This document shows positions 1-8,422 of a DNA stretch of 64,000 bases, one piece after another (the stretch's first letter is position 1; each line of letters opens with the position of its first letter). The DNA is taken from NCBI GenBank assembly GCA_025358085.1, contig JANYKT010000019.1:62001-126000 (forward strand), read 5' to 3'. This DNA is from Deltaproteobacteria bacterium (lineage in GTDB: Bacteria; Myxococcota; Myxococcia; Myxococcales; 40CM-4-68-19). The notes under the pieces are model-generated. The model searched no databases. It saw only the letters and a program-made list of their open reading frames with translations, and was not told the DNA's origin. The translations under genes and the position numbers were made by a program.

Positions 1-1
1 G

Positions 2-796
2 TGCGCCGATCTGGACGTGCCCACCGCCGCGTCGATGAAGGAAGCCGCGCAATCGTATGAATATCTCTTCTTCGTCGGCTGCGCGGGCTCCTTCGACGAC
101 CGGCAGAAGAAGGTCTCGCGCGCGCTGATCCAGATCCTGAAAGAAGCCAAAGTCAGTTTCTGCATCCTGGGCGAGGAGGAGACCTGCACTGGCGATTCCG
201 CCCGCCGCCTGGGGAATGAATACCTCTTCCAGGCGCTCGCCACGCAGAACGTCGAGACCCTCAATGGCTATGGGGTGCGAAAGATCATCACGCAATGCCC
301 CCATTGCTTCAATACACTCGGCAAGGAATACCCCCAGTTCGGCGGCGACTTCAAAGTCCTGCACCACAGCGAATTGATTGCCCAGCTCATCGCCGACGGC
401 CGGCTCAAGGTCGGGCAGGTCACGCTCGATGAGCCGGTAACACTCCACGACAGCTGCTACCTCGCGCGCCACAACGGCGTGACCGAAGCGCCGCGCCAGG
501 CGCTGGTCTCGCTCGGAATCAAGATCACGGAGATGGACCGCAATCGCACCGAGACCTTCTGTTGCGGAGCGGGCGGCGGACGCATGTGGCTCGAGGAGAC
601 CATCGGCCAACGCATCAATCAAAACCGGGTTGAAGAGGCGGTCGCGACCATCGGCAACAAAGGCATCATCGCCACCAGCTGTCCTTTCTGTCTGACCATG
701 ATCAAGGACGGCATTAGCGAGACGGGCAATGCCGATACCATGCAGGCAAAGGACATCGCCGAGCTGGTGGCCATGGGTCTGCAAACGCGCCCGTGA
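2..796 (+). CDS. (Fe-S)-binding oxidoreductase with two CCG domains, 5' truncated
   Basis: Seen: the reading frame is open from the first bases, so the N-terminus lies outside the window. Two cysteine-rich CCG modules follow each other. The first has the FFVGCAGSFDD segment and a CPHCFNTL motif. The second has HDSCYLARHNG, FCCGAGGGRMW and TSCPFCLTM. Such pairs bind non-cubane Fe-S centres in HdrB/HdrD- and GlcF-like proteins. In the longer family members an N-terminal ferredoxin or membrane domain precedes them, and the protein passes electrons, often from electron-transfer flavoprotein. The stop overlaps the GTG of the next gene. The family is clear; the redox partner cannot be seen. Confidence 0.85.
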   Translation, partial: CADLDVPTAASMKEAAQSYEYLFFVGCAGSFDDRQKKVSRALIQILKEAKVSFCILGEEETCTGDSARRLGNEYLFQALATQNVETLNGYGVRKIITQCPHCFNTLGKEYPQFGGDFKVLHHSELIAQLIADGRLKVGQVTLDEPVTLHDSCYLARHNGVTEAPRQALVSLGIKITEMDRNRTETFCCGAGGGRMWLEETIGQRINQNRVEEAVATIGNKGIIATSCPFCLTMIKDGISETGNADTMQAKDIAELVAMGLQTRP

Positions 797-1764
797 TCGT
801 CACCGTGCGCGAGTTCCTGCTCGAACAGGACCTCGAACGAGCGTGTGAGTTGGGCGTGCGCGCGCGCGAGGATGACCCAGCGGTGGAACCTTTCGCGCAG
901 CGCTTGCCGGTCATCGCCTCGGGCCCGCGCGCGTTGTTGGAGCTGTGGCAGGTGGCCGAGGGTGAGGACGGACTTTTATATGGCATCGCCTTCGCCGCCG
1001 TCCGCGAGGCGCGAAGGCGTAAGCCCAGCAAGGCCGAGCACCAGTCGCCCATGCTGGCCGGACTCTCGGCTCCCGAGTCTTCGCAGCCTTTTAGCCCCGC
1101 AGATGCGCACCTGAGCATTGAAGTTTACGGAGTGGTCGATCGCACGCTGCGGCGCCAGGGACTGGGCCGGCAGCTCTTCGAGCCTGTCGTTCAGTTCGCC
1201 CTCAATGCGCCGGGCACCACGCTGCGGGCGCGCATCCCCGAGGCGCCGCCGGCGGAGAAGTTCCTCACGGCGTTGGGCTTTGGGCAGGCGTCGGCGCAGC
1301 TGTCTCTGGCGCGCGCCGTGGAAGCGCCGGCGCCGCGCGAGACGCCGGGCGTGATCGTCAAGCCTCTCAACCGGCGCGACCGGCGCTCTACCGAAGCTTA
1401 CCGAAAGTTATCGAATGAAGCCTGGGTGGACGCGCCCGATGCATTCGAGACCCGCGCCGATGAGCTTGCGCAACTGCTCGGCGACCTGGGCCGGGTATTG
1501 CTGCTGGCCGAAATGGAATCGAGACCGGCGGGATACTTGTCGGCGGTCTGGCTGGGGGAAACCCTGGCTATCGAAGAGGTCGCGGTCTTGCCGCACTATC
1601 GCCGGAGCGGAATCGGCCGCGCATTGGTGACCGCGGCACTTCAGCAAGCGCGAACGGTCCTGTTGACCGTCAGCGAAAGGAACGCGGCGGCGCGCGCCTT
1701 GTATAAAGGTCTGGGGTTTCAACAGGTGGGCCGCCGGCTGGTCTGGGAGCTCAAAGCAGCGTGA
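793..1764 (+). CDS. tandem GNAT-family N-acetyltransferase
   Basis: A 323-residue protein with two GNAT-like halves. The C-terminal half is canonical: an acetyl-CoA loop of the RRSGIGRAL type near residue 275, then RNAAARALYKGLGFQ, the usual motif B, as in RimI-like enzymes. The N-terminal half has a weaker copy (RRQGLGRQLF, then FLTALGFG), suggesting an ancient duplication in which one half may no longer be catalytic. The GTG start overlaps the preceding stop and the end overlaps the next gene, so the three genes are probably translated together. Substrate unknown. Confidence 0.8.
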   Translation: MIVTVREFLLEQDLERACELGVRAREDDPAVEPFAQRLPVIASGPRALLELWQVAEGEDGLLYGIAFAAVREARRRKPSKAEHQSPMLAGLSAPESSQPFSPADAHLSIEVYGVVDRTLRRQGLGRQLFEPVVQFALNAPGTTLRARIPEAPPAEKFLTALGFGQASAQLSLARAVEAPAPRETPGVIVKPLNRRDRRSTEAYRKLSNEAWVDAPDAFETRADELAQLLGDLGRVLLLAEMESRPAGYLSAVWLGETLAIEEVAVLPHYRRSGIGRALVTAALQQARTVLLTVSERNAAARALYKGLGFQQVGRRLVWELKAA

Positions 1765-2270
1765 GTGTTCTCGTGCGCCGGGCGCGGCCGGAAGACGACG
1801 CGGCCATCGGTGAGGTGTTGATTCAGGGATATGTCACCGCTTATGCGCGGAAGATGCCGCACGTCATCGTCGGAGAGGAGCGCCGCGCGGACTTGCGCAA
1901 CGTTTCCCAGCGCCGCGGGTATGCAACCATACTCGTTGCCGAGCTTGACGGCCGCGTCGTCGGCACCGTCGCGCTGTTTGCCTACGGCGCGCCGACCTGC
2001 GAGGCCTGGATTGCGGGCGCGGCCGATCTCCGGCACCTCGCGACCGACCCGTCCGTGCAGGGCCGCGGCTTCGCCAAGCCATTGCTCGACCAAGCCGAGC
2101 GCATCGCCCGCGATGACTTCCACGCGCCCGCCGTCTGCCTCCACGTCCGCCGCGGCAACGCCGGCGTCGCCCGCCTCTATGAATCCCGCGGCTATCTTCG
2201 CGACCCCCAGGGCGATCTCAGCCGCCCGGAAGATTCGCTCGAACTCGACGCCTACGCTCTCCGCTTTTAA
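1761..2270 (+). CDS. GNAT-family N-acetyltransferase
   Basis: 169 residues, single GNAT domain. The acetyl-CoA-binding loop is VQGRGFAKPLL (about residues 96-106), preceded by the beta-4 strand LRHLATDP and followed by RRGNAGVARLYESRGYL, the usual C-terminal motif. The GTG start overlaps the stop of the upstream acetyltransferase (GTGA), so this is the last gene of a short cotranslated unit. The substrate is not predictable. Confidence 0.8.
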   Translation: MSVLVRRARPEDDAAIGEVLIQGYVTAYARKMPHVIVGEERRADLRNVSQRRGYATILVAELDGRVVGTVALFAYGAPTCEAWIAGAADLRHLATDPSVQGRGFAKPLLDQAERIARDDFHAPAVCLHVRRGNAGVARLYESRGYLRDPQGDLSRPEDSLELDAYALRF

Positions 2271-2465
2271 TCCGGGGACACCATACTCATTTCAGTGCTT
2301 CATCCAGGAACGCTCGCGAACCGAGGTGCCAGCTCTCTCGTCCGAGCGTTCGGCAAGGCGTGGTCTCTGAAGCCTTGGCTGGTCATTGTCGCCACAGCCG
2401 CCTGTGGCGCTTACGGCCTGCCGCGGTAAAGGTCACCCGACGCCGGATATCGCAACGTCGACCTG
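2268..2465. other. convergent intergenic region with a GGGGACACCATACT motif and a small hairpin
   Basis: No gene is supported here between convergent genes. Immediately after the acetyltransferase stop lies ccggggacaccatactcatt (2272-2291). It resembles the short motif commonly found beside Y1-type (REP-associated) transposase genes; this is recalled knowledge, not a search. At 2391-2408 a perfect 7-bp stem gccacag/ctgtggc with a 4-nt loop could act as a weak terminator, but no T tract follows. Confidence 0.4.
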
Positions 2466-2795
2466 CTATTGCGCGTCGAGAACCGAGGCGAGTCGCTCCT
2501 GGTCCACCTCGGACACATCCGTGAACCGGAGGCCGAGATCGAAGCGCGCCGGCGAGCCCGCCGGCAGGGGCTCGATCCACGCGACCACTGCGTTGCAGAC
2601 GATGGTAGACGAGTCGGGCAGCACCAGCTCCAGCTCGAAGTGGGCACCGACCGAGACCTGCTCGTCGGCGAAGATGCGAGCGCCGCCGAGGCCAATGTCC
2701 AGTGTCTCTCCCGCGCTGTGAAAGCGGAGGCCCGCAGGGCGGCAGAACACGGGTGCCTTCAGCCGGGGAAAGCGTCGACGATCATTTTCTTTCAT
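2466..2795 (-). CDS. PilZ-domain protein
   Basis: 109 residues, essentially a lone PilZ domain, the family that binds cyclic di-GMP. The N-terminal RRRFPRLKAPVFCR segment supplies the RxxxR motif. The second motif, normally (D/N)xSxxG, reads DIGLGGARI, so the conserved Ser is Gly. This could weaken c-di-GMP binding. The ATG at 2795 is chosen because GAGGAG lies just upstream. It sits 7 nt after the WecG-type glycosyltransferase, so it may regulate polysaccharide output. A diguanylate cyclase is also present at 22 kb. Confidence 0.8.
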   Translation of the reverse strand: MKENDRRRFPRLKAPVFCRPAGLRFHSAGETLDIGLGGARIFADEQVSVGAHFELELVLPDSSTIVCNAVVAWIEPLPAGSPARFDLGLRFTDVSEVDQERLASVLDAQ

Positions 2796-2802
2796 GGCTC
2801 CT

Positions 2803-3588
2803 CTATCGGGACTTGAGCCGCGCTTCGCGAGGCGTCCGCAGCATGCGCCAGACCACCAGCGCAAACAAAGGATCGTTCAGTAGATATCGCCGCGCCAACC
2901 TGCGCGGCTCACATGCCAGCCTGTACAACCACTCGAGCCCCGCGTTGGACATCCAGCGCGGCGACCGCGTCGCGGTGCCTGCCAAAAAATCGAGGCTCGC
3001 GCCGATGCCAAGCAGCACCGCGGGAGCAAGATCGCGCTGCGTGCGATGAATGAAACGTTCTTGCTTGGGCGAACCCAGGCCGACGAGGACCAGATCCGCG
3101 CCGGCCGCCCGCACGCGCGCGACGAGAGCGGGCTCCTCGGTGCCGGCTTCGAGCCCCACGAACGGCCCCTCGGCGCCCGCAATCACAACGCCCTGCTCCG
3201 ACAGCCGCGCCGCCGCCAGCTCCGGAGTGCTCTGTCCGCCGCCGAGAAGGTAGACGCGCCAGCGCCGCTCGCGCGCCCGGTCAAGCAGCCGGGGGACGAG
3301 ATCCGAGCCCGAGATCTTTTCCGGCAGTGGCGTCCGAAGCAGCCGGGAGGCCCACACCACCGGCTGTCCGTCCGCGAGCGAGAGGTCGACGCTCTCGTAG
3401 GCGGAGCGCAGCGCGGCGTCGTTTTCGGCATTCACGACGTGGTCGACATTCGGTGTGAAGATCGAGCCGCCTCGGCGCTCATCAACGAGGCGCTCAATCT
3501 CGGTGAGCGCCTCGCTGAAGGTGAGCGCGTCGATCCACAACTCACCGACACGGACCCGGGCACCTGGGCGGCTTGAAGTCGCGGTCAC
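2803..3588 (-). CDS. WecG/TagA/CpsF-family glycosyltransferase
   Basis: 261 residues, the normal size for the family, which transfers ManNAc or ManNAcA-type sugars to undecaprenyl-linked intermediates in teichoic-acid, ECA and exopolysaccharide synthesis. Family hallmarks visible: FTPNVDHVVNAEND (about residues 44-57), LADGQPVVWASRLL, and the C-terminal LVGLGSPKQERFIHR with LLGIGASLDFLAGT and RSPRWMSNAGLEWLYRLACEPRRLARRY. GTG start. It is followed by the PilZ gene and lies divergently from the sugar-phosphate transferase at 3.95 kb, so the two enzymes probably serve one surface-polysaccharide pathway. Confidence 0.9.
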   Translation of the reverse strand: MTATSSRPGARVRVGELWIDALTFSEALTEIERLVDERRGGSIFTPNVDHVVNAENDAALRSAYESVDLSLADGQPVVWASRLLRTPLPEKISGSDLVPRLLDRARERRWRVYLLGGGQSTPELAAARLSEQGVVIAGAEGPFVGLEAGTEEPALVARVRAAGADLVLVGLGSPKQERFIHRTQRDLAPAVLLGIGASLDFLAGTATRSPRWMSNAGLEWLYRLACEPRRLARRYLLNDPLFALVVWRMLRTPREARLKSR

Positions 3589-3641
3589 GATTGTCAGGGA
3601 AGGCTGCCCGTTGGAGGGGATTCGAGGCTGGGCGATTTCAA

Positions 3642-3740
3642 CTATCGAATCGAAAGGAGCGCGAGCCAGAAGACGCCAGAGCCGAGGCAGAGCAGACTCC
3701 AGACGACCATCAGGTTTTTCGGCGCAGCGACTTCGGTCAT
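3642..3740 (-). CDS. small single-pass membrane protein, hypothetical
   Basis: A 32-residue frame starting at the ATG at 3740, with GAGG about 5 nt upstream. One hydrophobic segment (VVWSLLCLGSGVFWLALLS) fills most of it. It lies 53 nt upstream of the WecG-type gene on the same strand and could be its leader gene. No family recognised; the frame could be chance, though ribosome-site placement and hydrophobicity favour it. Confidence 0.35.
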   Translation of the reverse strand: MTEVAAPKNLMVVWSLLCLGSGVFWLALLSIR

Positions 3741-3951
3741 TGTGACCTCGGCTTCAAAGACGCGTACCCTAGCCTTTAGCATCAAGGAGGTGGACAAATT
3801 CGGGTCGAGGCGCTTACGGGGCCGCCGGAACAAAAAGTTGAAACCTAGCAATTCCAACTACTTGCGTCTGTGACGTTGATCCTCCGTTTGACGGTGGAAC
3901 CCTACCCGCGTACACAGTCTCGAAGGGGGAGGAAGCGGTCCCACTGCATTT
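3741..3951. promoter_or_regulatory. divergent control region of the polysaccharide genes
   Basis: This stretch separates the minus-strand WecG/PilZ unit from the plus-strand glycosylphosphotransferase, so both promoters should lie here. I see no convincing -35/-10 pair. A GG-N10-GC match occurs near 3893, but its -12 half is poor. Confidence 0.3.
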
Positions 3952-5442
3952 GTGAATGCGGGGCGACCAAGACAAGCCATGACCACTGCAAAAGTGGACG
4001 GTCCGGCTGTGATTGGCGTAGGCCGGCTCGCGCCGGGCGTCGTCTCAAGCGCGAACCTCGCCACCGATCTCGGAATCGTGCTCGCGGCCACCTTCGGTGC
4101 GCACTTGTGGAAGTGGCCTGGCCCGCTCGGAGATACGACGGCTGCCACGCTCTTATGGACGGGCCTGGCGCTCGTCTCCGTCTGGGTGGTGGTCGCGGCC
4201 GCGCTGCGCCAATACGCTTCGTTCGCTTACGATCGCACCCTGCTCGACGAAACCGCGATGTTGACCATCCAGGTGACCGCGATGGTCACCGTCCTCGCCG
4301 TGCTGCAGCTCTTCACCCACGCCGGTGGACCGCTGCCGCGAATTCCAATCTTCCTCGCCCTGGTGTGGTGCCCCACCCTGCTGTCGCGCATCTTCATCTT
4401 CCGCCCGCTCGCACGCAGAGAAGAGCCTGCCGACGAAGTGTTGGTCGCGGGCATCGGCCCCATCGCGCGCCTCACGGCCCAGGACATGCGGTCGCGCGGA
4501 CGGCATCGAGTCGTCGGTCACCTCACGTTTGCGGGCGAAAGCGAGAAGGAGACAGGACTCCTGCACCGCAGCTACTCGGCTGACGGTGCTCAGTGCAGCA
4601 TCCTGGGCCCGGTCAGCGAGCTGCAAGAAACCCTGCGGAAGACCCCGGTTGGCGAGGTCTATATCGCGGGCGACACGCGCAGGCATTCCGACGAGATGCA
4701 GGAGATCATCCGCGTCTGCGAAAAACTGGGCCTCCCGTTCGCCCTGCCGCCCTATGCGTTCCGGCTGGAGCGCGCGCAGGCGGTGGACACGCACCTGCTG
4801 CGGGACGGGTACCTGCATTACAAACAGGACAGCGCACGCCCGTCGCACATCGCGATGAAGCGGCTGCTCGACGTGGTCACGTCCGCCGTCGCGCTCTGGC
4901 TGCTTCTACCGCTCATCGTGATTGTCGGCGTGGCGATCAAACTGAGTTCCCGCGGCAACATCTTCTTCAAGCAGGCCCGCGTCGGCATGCACGGGCGCTC
5001 CTTCAACATGCTCAAGTTCCGCTCCATGGTGGTCAATGCGGAAGCTCTCAAGGCGATGCTCGCCTCGGCCAATGAGCAATCTGGCCCGGTATTCAAGATG
5101 CGCCGCGACCCGCGCGTGACACGCATTGGCCGCTTCATCCGCAAATATTCGATCGACGAACTGCCGCAATTGATCAACGTGCTGCGCGGCGACATGAGTC
5201 TTGTTGGACCGCGGCCACCGGTGCCTTCCGAGGTTTTGCAATACGAGGCGTGGCAGCGGCGCAGATTTTCAGTGCGGCCCGGACTCACCTGCATCTGGCA
5301 GGTGTCCGGAAGAAACCAGCTCTCGTTCGAAGAGTGGATGTATCTCGATATGCAGTATATCGACCATTGGAGTCTGGCCGGCGACTTCAATTTGCTCTTC
5401 CGGACAGTGCCCGTCGTGATTACCGGCCGTGGCGCAAGCTAG
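3952..5442 (+). CDS. polyprenyl glycosylphosphotransferase (WbaP/WcaJ-type sugar transferase)
   Basis: About 496 residues. An N-terminal membrane region with roughly four hydrophobic segments (residues 30-150) is followed by a degenerate nucleotide-binding-like domain (VLVAGIGPIAR) and then the catalytic bacterial sugar-transferase domain from about residue 300. That domain contains KRLLDVVTSAVAL, FKQARVGMHGRSFNMLKFRSM, the DELPQLINVLRGDMSLVGPR block and RPGLTCIWQVSGRN. The family moves a sugar-1-phosphate onto undecaprenyl phosphate, the first step of exopolysaccharide or O-antigen assembly at the inner membrane. Start is GTG 3952 or ATG 3979; neither has a strong ribosome site. Confidence 0.92.
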   Translation: MNAGRPRQAMTTAKVDGPAVIGVGRLAPGVVSSANLATDLGIVLAATFGAHLWKWPGPLGDTTAATLLWTGLALVSVWVVVAAALRQYASFAYDRTLLDETAMLTIQVTAMVTVLAVLQLFTHAGGPLPRIPIFLALVWCPTLLSRIFIFRPLARREEPADEVLVAGIGPIARLTAQDMRSRGRHRVVGHLTFAGESEKETGLLHRSYSADGAQCSILGPVSELQETLRKTPVGEVYIAGDTRRHSDEMQEIIRVCEKLGLPFALPPYAFRLERAQAVDTHLLRDGYLHYKQDSARPSHIAMKRLLDVVTSAVALWLLLPLIVIVGVAIKLSSRGNIFFKQARVGMHGRSFNMLKFRSMVVNAEALKAMLASANEQSGPVFKMRRDPRVTRIGRFIRKYSIDELPQLINVLRGDMSLVGPRPPVPSEVLQYEAWQRRRFSVRPGLTCIWQVSGRNQLSFEEWMYLDMQYIDHWSLAGDFNLLFRTVPVVITGRGAS

Positions 5443-5457
5443 GACCGGGATCGAACC

Positions 5458-5871
5458 GTGGAACCTGTCAGGAAGAGCGCGATTGTTGTCGAGGACGATC
5501 CGGCGATTCGCAAGCTGCTGCGAAAGTACCTCGAAAAACTGGACTTCGACGTTCGAGAAGCAGGGAACGGCAGAGCCGCGCTTTCCCTGCTCAAGGAAGA
5601 GCAGATCCCTTCTCTCGTTTGCCTCGACGTGATGCTGCCCGAACTGAGCGGCTATGAGATTCTCGAATACATCCGCGCGACCCCCAGACTCAAGGAGGTT
5701 CCCATCTTGATCGTCTCGGCGCGCGCGCTGCCGACAGACCGCGCCTTGGCGGAGGATCTCGGCGCCAATGCCTACCTGGTCAAACCGATTCGATGGACTA
5801 CCTTTGCAAGCTCGGTCAAGGAGCTCTTCAAAAAGGAGAGCGCGCAGGGAGCAGGGGATTTACCTGACTAG
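5458..5871 (+). CDS. single-domain response regulator
   Basis: 137 residues forming one CheY-like receiver with no output domain. Acidic pocket E12/D13/D14, phospho-acceptor D57 (CLDVMLPELSG), switch S87 and K109 (LVKP) are all present, so it should be phosphorylatable. It starts with GTG 15 nt after the glycosylphosphotransferase and so is probably cotranscribed, which suggests a role in timing or localising polysaccharide synthesis. No partner kinase lies in the window. Confidence 0.88.
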   Translation: MEPVRKSAIVVEDDPAIRKLLRKYLEKLDFDVREAGNGRAALSLLKEEQIPSLVCLDVMLPELSGYEILEYIRATPRLKEVPILIVSARALPTDRALAEDLGANAYLVKPIRWTTFASSVKELFKKESAQGAGDLPD

Positions 5872-5902
5872 GTCGCTGGCAAGAAATTGCGGCCAGCGTG
5901 AT

Positions 5903-6694
5903 TCAGAGAGACTGGCAGCGGTCGCAGGCATAAGCCCAGCGACCGGCGAGGTCCCAGCGGCGGACCTTGTCACCGCAAGAAGGACACGAGTCGGATTTGT
6001 AGATATGGACCCGCTCTGAACGAAGCCTGGGAATGGGTGATTTCCCGAACGCCGCCGGAACGGTGATGATGCGGCGGTCCCGGACGCCGCGGGCGAGCGC
6101 CTCGACAAGCCAGCTCCAGAGCGTGTCGAACTGCGCGCGCTGTAGAGTATTCGAGGGCATTAATGGATGTATCCGATTCACGAAGAGCGCCTCGGCGCGA
6201 TAGACATTGCCGACCCCGGCAATCAGCGATTGATCCATCAGAGCGACCCCAATCGGACCTTTGCGTCGCAGCAGCTTCTCCCAGACGAGCCCGGGCTCGG
6301 CGTCGACGCTCAACGGATCTTCGCCCAGCCGCGCCCGCAGCGCGCGCTCCTCGCCGCGCGTCAACAGCTCGCACGCGGTCGGTCCGGTGAGATCGAGAGT
6401 CAACAAAGGCTCCGCGCGCACGATGCGCATGCGCACGGTGTCGCGCGGGGCCGGCTCGCGGCCGAGGTGCCGGCGGAACTTGCCGAAGAGCCCTAGATGC
6501 ACATGCACCAGGCGCGCACCGGCATAGCGGTGGAAGAGGTGCTTTCCGTGTGCTTCCGCGCGCAAGAACTTCGTGCCGTCGAGCAACGCGGCGCACTCGA
6601 ACCGTCCCTGCGGCGAGCTGACCTGCACCACGCGATTGCGCAGCTCGCGCGTGTGGTCCAGCGCCAGCCGGTGGATGGTATGTCCTTCGGGCAT
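5903..6694 (-). CDS. nei: Fpg/Nei-family DNA glycosylase (endonuclease VIII-like)
   Basis: 263 residues with the family architecture. The N-terminal MPEGHTIHRLA supplies the catalytic Pro2 and Glu3 and resembles Nei more than MutM. The helix-two-turn-helix region contains LMDQSLIAGVGNVYRAEALF. The C-terminal zinc finger is CPSCG...CDRC, with FGKSPIPRLRSERVHIYK before it. It excises oxidised bases and nicks at the abasic site. Convergent with the receiver gene; the upstream CNNM gene ends 77 nt away on the same strand. Confidence 0.9.
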   Translation of the reverse strand: MPEGHTIHRLALDHTRELRNRVVQVSSPQGRFECAALLDGTKFLRAEAHGKHLFHRYAGARLVHVHLGLFGKFRRHLGREPAPRDTVRMRIVRAEPLLTLDLTGPTACELLTRGEERALRARLGEDPLSVDAEPGLVWEKLLRRKGPIGVALMDQSLIAGVGNVYRAEALFVNRIHPLMPSNTLQRAQFDTLWSWLVEALARGVRDRRIITVPAAFGKSPIPRLRSERVHIYKSDSCPSCGDKVRRWDLAGRWAYACDRCQSL

Positions 6695-6771
6695 CGCGTT
6701 CAGCCTGCTCCCCGGGCGCTACCCGCGCACGCAAATGCGACGGGGAGCCTGGAGCGAAGTTGCACCTGAAT

Positions 6772-8058
6772 CTATCTGGCGGGCAGCGGGGGCAACGCTT
6801 TCCCGCGCGCCACCCGGACCAGCTGCACGTGGCGCTCGTCGCGCTGCGCGACGGTCAGCTCGAGGCCGCCGATAAAGAAGCGATCACCCGTCTGCGGAAT
6901 CGCCCCCGCGCAGGAGTTGAGCAGCCCCGCGAGAGTCTCGAAATCGCCCCCACCCGGCAGCGTCGCGCCCAGCGTGCGATTCACATCCTCGATACGAGTC
7001 TCGGCGCCCAGCAAGGCCGTTCCGTCAGGTCCCAGACCGGGCATCGGCTGTTCGATATCGTGCTCGTCCCGGATCTCGCCGACGATCTCCTCGAGGATAT
7101 CCTCGAGGCAGACGATCCCCATGAACCCGCCATACTCATCAATGATCATGGCGATATGACTTCGCCGCTGCTGCATCTCCCGCATCAGCTCGCCCACCGG
7201 CTTGGTCCAGGGCGCGAATTGCGCGGGCCGCAGCAGGTCTTGCAGGACGATCAGCTCGGGATGCGCCAACAATGGAATCACGTCCTTCGTGTGCAGCACG
7301 CCTTTGATGTGATCGAGATCGCCATCGAAGACCGGCATGCGCGTATGACCTTCCTCGGCCAACAGGTCGATCACCTCGGCTGGGGTCGCGCCGAGAGGCA
7401 CGCCAACGACGTTGGTGCGCGGGACCATGATCTCCTTGGCGGAGCGGTCCGCAAAAGTAAACAGGCCGTGAATCATTTCGGCGGACGGCGCGCCGGCCGC
7501 GCCTCCGCGGGCTTCCTCGGTGAGCAACTTTTCGAGTTCCTCCAGCGGCGGCGGCGGCGGCGTATACCGCGCCACCGCTCCGCGGTGCAGGAGCAGGGCA
7601 TCGAAGAAGCGGAGCATCAGGAGCACCGGCGGCCGCAGCACGAAACACACCGCGCGCGCCGGGCCAGCGAGCGAGAGACCCCACACGAGCGGGCTCGCTG
7701 CCGCGAGCGATCGCGGCGCCAGGTCGATGATCAGCGCCACCGCGCCGGCCAGCAGCCCAGCCAATAGTTGCAGCGAGCCGCGCGAGGCGGTGTACATGCC
7801 GGCCTTGAGCAGCACGTCGCCGACCACGATGGCGCAGGCCACCGCGGCGAAGGCGAGCAGGCCGGACGAGGCCCCGCGCAGCGCAGCGGCGGTCGGCTGC
7901 GGATCCTGCTTCAGCTGGAGCAGCCAGCGGGCGCGGTGCGGATGGGCCACGCCGCCGGTTCGGATCTCGTCCTCGCCGAGCGCGATGATGGCCGCGTCGG
8001 CTGCCTGAAGCAACGCGCGCCCCGCGAGTGCCGCGCCAGCTGCCAAGAGCTCAAGCAC
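6772..8058 (-). CDS. CNNM/CBS-domain transporter-like protein (HlyC/CorC family)
   Basis: 428 residues from the GTG at 8058. N-terminal CNNM membrane domain with several hydrophobic stretches (about residues 1-150), then a CBS pair (VPRTNVVGVPLGATPAEVIDLL ... RRSHIAMIIDEYGGFMGIVCLEDILEEIVGEI) and the C-terminal CorC_HlyC domain (DFETLAGLLNSCAGAIPQTGDRF). The family is linked to Mg2+/Co2+ efflux or membrane-ion homeostasis. The same frame stays open upstream, but that part looks like the antisense of purS and was excluded. Divergent from purS with 97 nt between. Confidence 0.87.
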   Translation of the reverse strand: MLELLAAGAALAGRALLQAADAAIIALGEDEIRTGGVAHPHRARWLLQLKQDPQPTAAALRGASSGLLAFAAVACAIVVGDVLLKAGMYTASRGSLQLLAGLLAGAVALIIDLAPRSLAAASPLVWGLSLAGPARAVCFVLRPPVLLMLRFFDALLLHRGAVARYTPPPPPLEELEKLLTEEARGGAAGAPSAEMIHGLFTFADRSAKEIMVPRTNVVGVPLGATPAEVIDLLAEEGHTRMPVFDGDLDHIKGVLHTKDVIPLLAHPELIVLQDLLRPAQFAPWTKPVGELMREMQQRRSHIAMIIDEYGGFMGIVCLEDILEEIVGEIRDEHDIEQPMPGLGPDGTALLGAETRIEDVNRTLGATLPGGGDFETLAGLLNSCAGAIPQTGDRFFIGGLELTVAQRDERHVQLVRVARGKALPPLPAR

Positions 8059-8155
8059 GGGGGTGAGCCTACCAGATCCCTGGCCCCCGACCTTCGCCTT
8101 GAAAGCTGCCGCAAACGCTCCTATGGTGCGCGCCTCTGCAGCGGAGGTAGGTTCC

Positions 8156-8422
8156 GTGAAAGCGCGCGTCGTCGTCACGCTGAAGCGTTCAGTGCTGGAT
8201 CCGCAGGGCCAGGCCGTCGGGCGAGCGCTCGCGATGCTGGGATTCGGTGAGGTGCAAGGAGTTCGGCTCGGCAAAATCATCGAGCTCGATCTCGATGCGA
8301 CCGACGCCGCGGAGGCGCGCAAACGCATCGAATCAATGTGCGAGAAATTGCTCGCCAACACCGTGATCGAGGAGTACCGGGTCATCATCGATCCGGCGCC
8401 AGGCGTCGAGGCGGTCGGCTGA
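8156..8422 (+). CDS. purS: phosphoribosylformylglycinamidine synthase subunit PurS
   Basis: 88 residues, the normal size. Begins [21 protein letters not shown], the PurS signature, and includes GKIIELDLD and [13 protein letters not shown]. The GTG at 8156 has GGAGG about 9 nt upstream, which decides the start over in-frame codons further up. PurS bridges PurL and PurQ in the FGAM synthase complex of de novo purine synthesis; a separate PurS implies the small-PurL type of enzyme. The stop overlaps the purQ ATG (TGATG). purL is not in the window. Confidence 0.93.
   Translation: MKARVVVTLKRSVLDPQGQAVGRALAMLGFGEVQGVRLGKIIELDLDATDAAEARKRIESMCEKLLANTVIEEYRVIIDPAPGVEAVG

Noticed and set aside
3893-3908. 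Sigma-54-like GG-N10-GC site before the glycosylphosphotransferase
   Set aside because: The -12 half reads ccgc rather than ttgc, and there is no activator-site evidence.
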